Assembly (NCBI RefSeq): GCF_031143425.1
Contig: NC_090446.1
Span: 660,197,717 to 660,261,716, forward strand
Source: Pleurodeles waltl
Lineage: Eukaryota; Chordata; Amphibia; Caudata; Salamandridae
DNA: 64,000 bases
Reading direction: 5' to 3'
Shown piece by piece: positions 37,733 through 48,564 of the stretch (positions are counted from its first letter, which is position 1; the number at the start of each line of letters is the position of its first letter). The notes under the pieces are model-generated. The model was not told the origin of the DNA, did no database searches, and saw nothing but the letters and a program-made list of their open reading frames with translations. The translations under genes were made by a program, and so were the position numbers.

Positions 37733-39404
37733 TCAATTTTTCACCTTGCGCATAATGCGCATTTCAACATCTTGCCCTTTGTGTGAGCTTGCCCAAATTT
37801 CATTAAACATTTTCTCCCTTTCACTTTCTTCATTTCTTTTGCTTCGTTTTGTCCAATTTCTACTAATTCTTTCATTGATTTTGCATGCTCCCCATAAACC
37901 CAATAAACAAATCAGGACAATTAATAGACCCCCTAATATTTTTGCAAGTACCCCATTCCAAATATTACTAAACCAATTCCCTATTCTGGCAATTCCCTTT
38001 CCAACTTTCTCCCAAACTCCGGGTTCCTTCAGCTCCTTCAAATCTGCACTCTCTCTAGTTAGGTTAGTAAGCATACCTCTAATCTTTTTACTATTATCAG
38101 GAATGAACGAGCAACAATGACGCTCGTTAAGCATCTTACAGACTCCGCCGCTCTTTGCTAAAAGAATGTCTAAAGCAAGCAGATTTTGAAGAGTCATAGC
38201 TCTTTCCGCAGCAAGTTCAGTATCCATCAGGAGTATAGCTCCTGTAAAATTTGTCAGCATGTTATCCACAATAGTAGACAACTTTCGAATCTTTATGGAG
38301 TTTAAGATAACCCCTAGTGAAGGAATTATGGCTCCAAATATGTCACCAACAACAGCAGCCGCTGTCTCTCTCTTTTGTCTAGCTTGTTGTAATTCAGACA
38401 TTTTAGGTATTTGTTTTAAGTCGTCAATATGGTAAAGCTTTGGGAAAACTATCCCCAAATAACATGTCCCATACCATCCCTCAGGGAGGCGGTAATAAAC
38501 ATTAAGCCAACATATATTATAGATCCCAGGGATCGCTGGATCCTGTCCATTTTACATGAATGTCCATTTACTCTGAAACAAAAACACATGCCTGCATTCA
38601 CTCGTTCCCACAAATAAAGTGTCATGATCAGATTTCGGCCTATATATACAAAGCCTACCTACATGTAATGCATCTATAGCTAATTTGCCCTGCGTCTTTA
38701 TTGCGGTGTAAGCATAATCATTTGCATATGTGCATTTTTTTTAACCCCTTTTCTAGCCTTTCTTTCAGTGATTTGCGTCTATCATCAGTGTGATCTAAGA
38801 AGCTCTTCTCTACAGGTGTTAGTAGTCAGGTCAAATTATTGCGGTGTGCATAAGCTGTGCCAAAGGTTAGTATCGGCTCAAAGAAACCTCTAACTAATTT
38901 TATGCTATGCTCTTTAGCTAACTTGTTCAGAAACTCAATCACAGGCACAAAAGAAAATACTACGTCTAGATTTGAGTAAAAATATTGCACATGTTCTTGG
39001 TCATAGAATCTTGTTAGCAGCAAACTACAGCTTATCCCGTACGTTAGTGGCAGGCTATGGTAAGTGACCCCTTCTTGTACTGATGAAGGAATCTTTGTGC
39101 ACACATAACAATTTCTTGCATCCATAGTATCAACATACTTATTCAGCAAGCGATAGAAGACATTCGTGGAAAGTTCCCCTCTTGAATTAGTCCCCTCATG
39201 CAAGTATTTTGTATCCTGCTCAAACTTTTCCCACGATGTTAGTGTAGCAGTCTCAGGTTTTGAAGCATTGTCAGTCACCTTTTTATCCAACCAAGGCATT
39301 CCCACAATCACACCTATAATTATTATTGCACATACAATACCTAATATAACACTTAACCAACCACATACCTTACCCTTTTTGCTACTACCTCTAGTGTAAG
39401 CCAT
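37733..39404 (-). pseudogene. env: ERV env gene, broken
   Basis: Envelope glycoprotein remnant. The start ATG at 39402-39404 is followed by a short basic N-terminus and a hydrophobic signal/anchor segment (residues 15-35). The surface part has a CYVC (CXXC) motif, then breaks off at a stop at 38826-38828. Between 38459 and 38825 several stops interrupt the rest of the surface part. The transmembrane part is open from 38458 to 37733: a furin-type RQKR site (about 38369-38380), hydrophobic fusion-peptide-like stretch, heptad region, a cysteine motif with seven residues between C and CC, and one membrane span near residues 180-200 followed by a basic cytoplasmic tail. Gammaretrovirus-type Env usually has CX6CC. 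Non-functional as read. Confidence 0.82.
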
Positions 39405-39953
39405 GATCTGTAGAGAATCAGATAGCAGAAGATATAAGACAAACAATCAACTTGAGGACGATTTAAAGCTTTTTTGTTTTTGTTTCTAAAGCAAAGTCTC
39501 TCTTTCTTTCTGCGAGTATTTACAGCGTTCCACTCACCCCAGGACCCTCTAGTCAAATCAGGTTAGCAGCTTGTCATAATCGGTTTTCAGAGTCAATTCA
39601 AGTTATCAGTGTCACATCCGGTAATTTCTTCAGTCTCTTTTCTCAGCTTTTCAGCTTTCAATTTCAATTTTAACACAGACTCTTTCTCTGGTTGATTTCA
39701 GGTGCCGTAATATTGGCCTGGTACCTCTTGATCAAAACAGAACTCTAAGAATTCTTGTTGCCATTCAGATGTCGTTGCATATGCCCATTCAGGACCTGCT
39801 TACCTTCTGTTTGCGACTCTTTTTCTTTTCAGTCTGCATTCGCTTTGCAACTCTCCTTCACTAAGATCCTCCCTTCTGGTTGTATCAATTTCTACCTCTA
39901 TTGTATCACCTGGGACAACCTTTTCTCTTGTAGTTTGTTTCTTCGGGCAGTTA

Positions 39954-42900
39954 TCACCATTTCTTCCTGCTTGGCTTTTCAGCACGCTGAACAGCACCCT
40001 CCTCTTGTGCTATGGTGTTTTCTCTTGATGGACCTGCAAGTGGCTCAAGAGGAGTCGGTATGCTTTGACCTCCCTCTGCTCCTTCCCCCTCGTCTTCAGG
40101 GTCTGTAACGGGTTCAAGTTCTAACCTGTATCCGTCTACTTCTGGGAGAACCTCTCCTTGACTTAGTTCTCCTGCTGCCCCTACTGAGATAGGCTCATTG
40201 TCACCTCTCTTGAACTCGTTTACTGTTTGAGCGACTAAGCCGTCCTCAGTGGGCTCTCCTTCAGTCTCAGTTCCCCTTTGAATATTTTCCGGCCCTGAGA
40301 CTTCCTTCTCTGGAGTTGCTGAGTCGGAAGCTTCAAGTTCCTCATCAGTCAGACATGTCACCTTCTTTGTGTGACTGGCTTGTATCCAGTTTGGAACGCC
40401 TGCACATTTCACAGCGGTGGTTGTTGTCAGTATTACTTGATATGGACCCTTCATACACGGCTCCAAACTCGACTTCCTCACGTGTTTCTTGGCAACCACC
40501 CAGTCACCGGCTTGCAGGGTGTGACCTGGATCACTGATCGGTGACAATGTGTTAGCCTCCACCTGGTGGGAAAAAAAGCGGACCACATCAGCCAGACCCT
40601 TGCAGTAGTCCAACACCATATCATCCGTGATATTCACAAGAGCATTTGCAGGTACTGCGGGCAACCTCATAGCTCTGCCCATCAATATCTCATGGGGGGA
40701 TAGTCCTGTCTTCTTATCAGGTGTGTTTCTCATTGACATCAGCACTAAGGGCAATGCATCTGGCCACTTCATATTGGTAGCTGCGCACATTTTTGCCATT
40801 CTCGACTTCAAGGTACCAATCATTTGTTCCACTAATCCTGATGCTTCAGGACGGTAGCTACAATGCAGCTTCTGCTCAATGTCCAAAGCAGCACACAAGA
40901 GCTTAATCACCTCATTGTCGAAGTGTCTGCCCCAATCTGATTCTAAAGAGACCGGAAATCCGAACCGTAGTATTAATTCTCTAAGCAACAGCTTTGCTGC
41001 TGTGATACTGTCATTCCTACGTGTAGGATATGCTTCAATCCAGTGACTGAAAACACACACAATCACCAACACGTACCTCAAGCCTCCACACACAGGAATT
41101 TCAATGAAATCCATCTGCATCTTGCTAAACGGACCTCCAGCTCTCCCTATTTGGCTCAAAGTCACCACAGTCCCTTTTCCTGCATTCATCTGTTGACAGA
41201 TGATGCACCTGTGACAGGTAATCTCTGCAGCTTGTCTGAATTTTGGATTGAACCAATCAATTTTGAATAACCTGATCATTGCGTCTCTTCCAAGGTGTGC
41301 CTGACCATGATAAAGTCTTGCAAACTGGGACAAAAGGCTGTTTGGCAAAACTAACTTCCCCTCCTCTGAGACCCACAAGTCGTCAGCCCTCTGTACACAT
41401 TGCATTCTCTGCCAGGAGCATTTTTCCTCTCTGCTAGCTCGGCCCTGCAGTGATTTTAGCTCATCTAATGTATCAACCACTCTTAATGCAAAGTTCAAAC
41501 ATGTTTCATTTTCAGTTTCAGGTAGTAGTTCCCACTGTTCCTTGAACGATATACAGTTCAATGCGCAAAATCTTGCGACTTGATCTGCATAGCTGTTTCC
41601 CATTGACACAAAGTCTTGTGACTTGACATGAGCATTTCATTTCACCACGGCAATTTCAAGAGGTAACTGAATCGCATGCAACAAATCCTTAATTTGTTCG
41701 CCATTTTTCACTGGTGAGCCAGAAGAGGTCATGAAACCCCTCTGTGACCATAATTGGCCAAAATCATGTACAATTCCAAATCCGTATCTGCTGTCAGTAT
41801 AGATAGTGGCTTTCAGGTTTGCAAGTAATTCAGCCACTGGTGCAGAGTACACTCTTTCGAGCCAGGAAGCTTCTGTAATACCGGTGATTGTACACACAGC
41901 ATAACCAGCTCTCAGTATTCCGACTGAGTCTCTTAAACAGGATCCATCAACAAACATAATGTAGTCATTTTCTTCTAACTGTGTATCTTTGATGTCAGGT
42001 CTGGGTTTGGTGCATAGTTCTATTACCTCAAGACAATCATGTTCCACTTCCTCTGTATTGCTAATCTCAGCATTTTCAATAGGAAGTAGAGTTGCCGGGC
42101 TCAATATTGTACACCTCTTGAGAGCGACATTAGTAGACCCCAGTATAATGGTCTCATATCTCGTTAGCCTAGCATTTGTCATGTGCTGAGTCTTAGTTTG
42201 GGTCAACAGAATTTGAACTGAATGTGGAACCATTACTGTCAAGGGATGTCCCATCACTATGCCTTCACACTGTGTGAGGCTCTGACCAACTGCTGCAACT
42301 GCACGCAAACAACCTGGTAAGGCTGCTGCTACTTGGTCCAAATTGGTGAAAAATATGCTACTGGGTGGTTTGCACCTCCATGGACCTGTGTTAAGACAGA
42401 CAAAGAACAAGCATCACGTTCATGACAAAACAGTAGAAAAGGCTTCGTGTAATCAGGCATACCCAAAGCTGGCGCCCTGCACATGCACTCTCTCAATTCC
42501 ATGAATGCCTCAAGCTCTTCTTCGGACAAAATTACGGTACTCGGGTCATCCTTAACTTCCTTGCCTGTCAGTTTTATCAATGGTTTAGAGATAATCGAGA
42601 AGTTGGGGATTCACTGGCGACAGTAGCCCACCATTCCCAAAAACATCCTGACATCTCTCTTTGTTGTCGGTGGATTCATCTGCAGTATGGCTGTCACACT
42701 TTCTTTTGATATTCTCCTGGACCCTTTCTCAATCAAGTGCCCTAAGTACTTTACCTCTTTCTGAAAGTACTGCAGCTTCTTTGGGGACACTTTATGTCCA
42801 TTCTTTCCCAAATGGTTCAGTAAGGCAATTGTGTCATACCTGCAGTCGTCTTTCGTTCTGGACGCAATCAACAAATCATCAATGTACTACACTAGAGTCG

Positions 42901-43642
42901 AACTGAAAGGCAGCTCTAACGACTCTAAGTCGTCCTTCAATATCTGATTGAAGATGGATGGTGACTCAGAAAACCCTTGAGGAATTCTGCACCAAATGTA
43001 CACCTTGTCCAAGAATTTGAAACTGAAGAGAAATTGGCTGTCCTCATGAAGAGGCACCGAAAAGAACGCTTGTGACAGGTCCACAACCGTGAACCACTCT
43101 GCATCACACGGAACCTGAAATATGATTACTGCTGGATTTGGCACTATGGGGCAGCATTTTACCACAATATCATTTATTTTCCTCAAATCCTGCACAATTC
43201 GAACCTTCCCACAAGGCTTTTTCAGACCCATTATTGGTGAATTACACGGGCTGCTCATCACTTCTTTCAGAACTCCTTGCTTTACAAAGTCTGCAATTAT
43301 CTGTGATACCTGGATGAGGACATCTTGTGCCATGTGGTACTGCAGCACCTGGGGAAACACTGGATTCGGTTTTACCTGTACTTTAACCGGTTCTACTCCT
43401 TTTATCAGTCCCACTTCCTTTTCTGTCAGGTCCCACACCTTCTCTGTCACTGTTCCCTGCAACTCGGCTGGTAAGTCTGTCACTGTAAGCATCGGGAATA
43501 AGGTTATCAAAGGGTATTCCTCATTTACGGTCTCTGTTTCCAACTCTGAAAACTGCCCATCATCCCCCTCATCATCACTGTTTGTCTGCACCTCAATCCC
43601 TTCATTAGAACAGGTAATTGAACATTTAGTTTTGCACAGTAA
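39954..43642 (-). pseudogene. pol: ERV pol gene: reverse transcriptase, RNase H, integrase (broken)
   Basis: Reverse transcriptase shows the LKKPCGKVRIVQDLR and VDLSQAFFSVPL segments and the catalytic YIDD at 42875-42886, immediately preceded by an in-frame TAG (42887-42889). A second stop (TGA, 42611-42613) lies before the thumb, and a one-base shift occurs near 42340-42350. RNase H keeps FVDGS and YTDSRY, and is followed by a TGA at 41637-41639. Integrase is then open from 41609 to 39954: an HX3H and CX2C zinc-binding region, catalytic D in MQMDFIE, D in LESDWG, E in PEASGLVEQ, and a GPY motif. An acidic, Pro/Glu-rich tail of about 130 residues follows, longer than usual. The protease-side border is split by the insertion at 43643. 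Confidence 0.9.
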
Positions 43643-44557
43643 GGCCCATAATTATACTTTTTGACGCAAAACTGCGCCAACGCAGTTTTGCGTCAAAAAA
43701 ATTAGCGACGGCTAACGCCATTCTGAAGCGCCATGCGGGCGCCGTATTTATTGAATGACGTTAGCCGGCGTTAGCTGCCGGCGCTGTCTGATGTGCGTTA
43801 AAAAAAACGACGTACACCAGGCAGCGCCGGCGTAGGGGGGAAATGGCGTATGGGCGTCCACAAATGGTGCAAGTCAGGCTGAGGCAAAAAAATCGCCACA
43901 ACCCGATTTGCGCCATTTTTTTACGACGCCCATCCCCCATTGAAATGACTCCTGTCTTAGCAAAGACAGGAGTCATGCCCCCTTGCCCAATGGCCATGCC
44001 CAGGGGACTTCTGTCCCCTGGGAATGGTCATTGGGCATAGTGGCATGTAGGGGGGCACAAATCAGGCCACCCTATGCCACAAAAAAAAATAAAAAAAAAT
44101 ACTTACCTGGACTTACCTTAATGTCCCTGGGGTGGGTCCCTCCATCCTTGGGTGTCCTCCTGGGGTGGGCAAGGGTGGCGGGGGTGTCCCTGGGGGCAGG
44201 GGAGGGCACCACTGGGCTCATTCTGAGCCCACAGGTCCCTTAACGCCTGCCCTGACCCAGGCGCTAAAATCCGGCGCTAATGCAGGTTTTTTAGACCCGC
44301 CCACTCCCGGGCGTCATTTTTGCCTGGGAGTATAAATCCGACGCATATGCATCGGAGTCATTTTTTAAGACGGGAACGCCTACCTTGCATATCATTAATG
44401 CAAGGAAGGTGTTCACGCAAAAAAATGACGCTAACTCCATGAACTTTGGCGCTAGACGCGTCTAACGCCAAAGTATAAATATGGAGTTAGTTTTGCGTCT
44501 AATTTGCGTCGAAAAAAACGACGCAAATTCGGCGCAAACGGAGTATAAATATGCCCC
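43643..44557 (+). mobile_element. Non-autonomous Harbinger-like miniature element, copy 2, inserted in ERV pro-pol
   Basis: 915 bp with ends GGCCCATAATTATAC and the complement of GTATAAATATGCCCC, flanked by TAA (43640-43642 and 44558-44560). It is homologous along its length to 886-1794. TAA is the classic Harbinger target. Element plus one duplication is 918 bases, a multiple of three, so the retroviral frame on either side is in register. It must have landed after the provirus integrated. Confidence 0.9.
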
Positions 44558-44560
44558 TAA

Positions 44561-47500
44561 GTCTCTTCCCAGTAGGGACACTGGACTAGAATCACAGACT
44601 ACAAATTTATGTAATCCCTGGAAGTTTCCAATCTCAACTTGAATTGGGTCTGTGATCAGGTTTGTCATATACTGATTTGACACACCAACCACCCTTATGG
44701 TACGTCCTGAAAGTGGTAATTTCGGAACCTTTGCACTTCTGACTGTAGAGCATGTAGCTCCTGTGTCAACCAAGAATGAAACCTTGTGACCCATCACCTT
44801 ACCCTCTTCATAGGGTCCCCTCTTATATACTTCTAGGGATGCTGCAAGCCTGCACTCCTCACTGTGAGAACTGTCATCCGACCATTCATTATTTATTCCA
44901 TCCTCACCACGCAATGGGAATTGCTGCACTGTGTTATTTTGACTCATCATTGTTTGGCCTGTGACCTGCTGAGGAAGCATCACCTGTTGCGGTCCCATTG
45001 GAGCTAATGGTAGTTGCATTTGCTGCCTAGGTACCGTTGGAACATGGTGTTGTACCTGTTGCATTTGTGATGGTTGACCACGCAGCATTTGTATTTGCTG
45101 CATGGGCTGTAACCCCTGCATCTGAACCATGTTATTCTGGAAGTTCTGATTTTGACCTCTCGATTTTGGACCCCTCATATTTTGAAATGTACCGACATCA
45201 GTGCTTTGTTGAACGACACCATCATGTACCACATTTGGGCATTCCCGCTTCCAATGCCCCACGCCCCCGCACACGTGACATGGTGACATCTTTTTCATCC
45301 CCTGCGCATCATTTTGAACCACCACAGTATTCAAATCTGGACCGCGATTCACAAAACCCCGACCTCGGCCTCTCGGCTCTGCCTGAAACATGCCATTCCT
45401 TTGCGGTTGCTGCTGTACCATCTGCTGGATTCAATTTCCCTGCATACCTGCCTGTGCTGCCTTAAGCTGCATCACCATCACTTTCTCCTTCAACTTTCTC
45501 TGAATCAGCTCAATCTCGTCACTGCAGTATTTCGCATACTGCAACACCTCATCAATCGGCTTTGCCTGCCAACAAATCAAATGATTCTTAATCATCTGGC
45601 TAACCTCTGGTCTCAGTCCTTCAACAAATCTGAACACGAGATGGTTCATGTCTTTCGGCTCAATAGTCACAGTACCACTGTAATGCTTGAACGCTTTCAA
45701 TAACCTCTCATAATAAGCATGGATTGACTCTTTGACCTCCTGTGAGGTCCGGTCGATTTTCTGCCAATCAGTCACTTTCGGCGACACTTTCTGCTTCAAG
45801 AACTCAATCACTTTATGATAGTACTTCATCACCTTCTCAGATGGTGCTCCAGTCACCTTATCCCTTGCGGGTTCCTGCGTCGGCCAGTCCACACCTCTTT
45901 TGCACTCAAGCCATAAGTCAGGTGGAACAATGATCACAAACAGGGTATTCAAGTCCTCCCAGAGACACTTCGCAAGCTTCACAAACCTGTCTGTCTGCTG
46001 ATACCACTCTATCGGTTTCTCCCTCAACCTGGGATAATCATTTGTAAATGACAGAATGTCTCCCCTAGACCACGGTACATGGACTAGAACCCCTCCAGCT
46101 GTTTCTCTTATTGGTAACATCTTTACTGTCCCCGTGTCCGATGGGGTTTTAACCAGACTTGGTTCTGGGCTTTCGCCCTTTTCTTTATCTCTTTTCTTTG
46201 CCCATCTGCCTTCCCACTTCTCTAAAGCTCCCCAGATTTGCGCACTGTGCAGCATCTCTTTAAGATGCGCTTTCATTCCGGTAGATCTCATGTGCTCAAA
46301 ATCTTTAGAATCAAAGTCTAATCTGTAGCTTCTTTTCAAATGTTTAGTATTCTCAATGTCTATATTGTATTTAACTGCCAGGTTTGCCAACCTCTGATGC
46401 ACCTTGCCCACTTCTTTAGTGATTTTGGGGCACAGGTACCTCAATTCTGCTTCTGTGTATGACTCTAATTGGTTTACCCCCATTGTCCCTTCTACTAGTT
46501 CTGCAGCTTCTACTCCCAGTCTCACAAAATTTAGGTATTCTTCCCTTTCTGGCTTTTCTGCAGTTACCACAGTGTTTTGTGAAACATAGGTCTTTTCTAA
46601 CCACTCATTCAATTGTTGAACAGAAAAACCTTGCAGTGAGATATTCCCTGCATGCATCATTGGTGACTGTGAAGAGTTTGTACTTATTGTCTGTGGGGTC
46701 AGCACACCTAACCCTGCTTGCCTCATTGCCTCTAAAGGTGCTTTGATCGGACTAAGGTCTATCAAGTACATGGGTCCTTTAGCTGATTGCTCCCTTGGTG
46801 CCATTAATTGGGGAGTTCCTATGGACCCTCCTCTTATTGCCTCTTGGGTCATCACTCCCTGATCACACACACCAGGCTTACCCTGTACATCCAATGGTAC
46901 CGGGGGATCAACTGCAATTGGTAGTGATATGGCAGATGGTGTCTGACCTGGTCCCAAACCCCGTGGAGCAGTAACTCCCAGAGCTTGACTCACTGTGGCT
47001 GGTGCAGGTACTAATGGAGGTCCTGCCGCTGGACTATAACCCGGAATCAGCTGTTGCTGCGGCTGCGGCAGCAACTGCGGAGTTGGCTCAATCTGCACTA
47101 ACCTTGATTTTGTGTATATCGTGTTAGGCGGCACCATCAGACTCGTAGTAGTCTCTAGGACTGGGACGTCTGGATAAATCCTTTGTATCTGTGGCGGAGG
47201 TTGCAACTGTATCTGCATGTCTGGCACAGTGGGTACACTGACACCATTCTGTATCAAAACCGTATCACTAGTCTGCACTGTATTTGTAACTCTCTTACTC
47301 TGTGTCTGGTTCCCAGGACCCGCACTAGTGCTTGGGGCATTGTCATTTATTGCATAAGATGGCGGGCGATCATGCAGCAACTGGTTAAGAAACTCTTCAT
47401 CGTCTGAGTCATCTTCATCTATCCAAGACCTTTTAGTCTCTTTTGGCTTACTAGAGCCCCTATCTGTCTTACAGGTGGCTTTCTTTCCCTGCGTCTCATC

Positions 47501-47899
47501 TTCTTGTGTTATTGCTGGAAACAATTTGAGTCCGTCAACTATTCCCCTTCTCCACATTTTGCTCTTGTTGTCCCATCTATTCTCGGCTAAAGTCTTCTCT
47601 GCCCTTTTCATCCTCCTCTCAAATTTTTGCAGTCTTTGTCGTATGGCCATTAAATCCCAGACTGCTAATGCCTCATACTGGGCTGGTCTCGGAGGTGGTT
47701 TCTGCACACTTAACATCCACCTCAAATTTTCTAAAATTCTTATATTGAACGTTCTGTGCTCCGGAAATGCCAAACATCCCTCCTTCTCTGTTAATTTGCG
47801 CCACTGCTTCATCCATAGGCAAGGCGCGACTCCCTTTTCCTCCATTACTATATAAGCTGGAGTACCCTCAGGCGGCGTAGGCTCCCTCCCACTCGCCAT
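44561..47899 (-). pseudogene. gag-pro: ERV gag-pro region (one in-frame stop)
   Basis: Structural polyprotein and protease. I prefer the ATG at 47897-47899 (A at -3, G at +4) over the weaker one at 47927-47929. A matrix-like N-terminal part is followed by a Pro/Gln-rich part with a PPSY late-domain motif, then a capsid with the VPWSRGDILSF segment and a major homology region (SQEVKESIHAYYERLLKAF). After a TGA at 45431-45433 the same frame goes on into nucleocapsid with one CX2CX4HX4C knuckle (45239-45280), a long Gln/Met-rich linker, and a protease with LVDTGA (44757-44774) and the LLGRDL segment at the very edge of the miniature element. Gag, pro and pol thus share one frame apart from lesions. 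The stop may be a mutation (TGG to TGA) or, less likely, a readthrough codon. Confidence 0.88.
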
Positions 47900-47929
47900 A
47901 ATGTATGCGTCTCCTTTCAGAGCGCTCAT

Positions 47930-48564
47930 CAAAGCTTTAAGAAAATTAATTTTTGCGTCCTTTACTTTTGTTTTGAATTTAATCAGGAAGTGACTTTAAT
48001 TCCCAGGACGCTCTTCACCCACCTTTCTCAACATATTGCATCTCACGGACGGCTGCCAATCCGTGCGCGACCCCTCTCGGCAACTGACCTATCCCAGCGC
48101 GGCACTACTGATGTCACACTCATACACTGCAGCTGACAAAGTCTTGCCGCTTGTCCTCCTTACACTGGATTCACACCAACTAATGCAAAAATTAAATGTG
48201 AGCACCTTTAACAACAACAACTCAAATTTGCCGGTTTACTACAGGAAAGGTATACAATCGCTTCAGAACTTGACAGAGATTTCACTTGAAGCCTCGGCCG
48301 CTACTCTCTCCTTCTCAGTTCCCGCATACACAAGCAGAATTCGACCCGCAAATCCTACTCTCGATTTGTCAATGGTTTGTTCTAGTGCACTATAGAACTT
48401 GCTAAATCTCCATCGAAGGTTTCACACACACAATTTGACTCAAACTCAACTTGTCAACCACGCCCGATTGACCTATTAAACCGCACAGATTACAACATAA
48501 ACCCAAGTGTCTCCTACACTTGTTAATATACTCCGGAGTCTTAGACCACGCCGGGTCCGTACAT
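47930..48564 (-). other. ERV leader, gag-proximal part
   Basis: Non-coding leader between gag and the inserted solo LTR. Together with 51558-51904 it makes a leader of roughly 0.98 kb, which would hold the packaging signal and the splice donor. I could not identify either. Confidence 0.6.
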
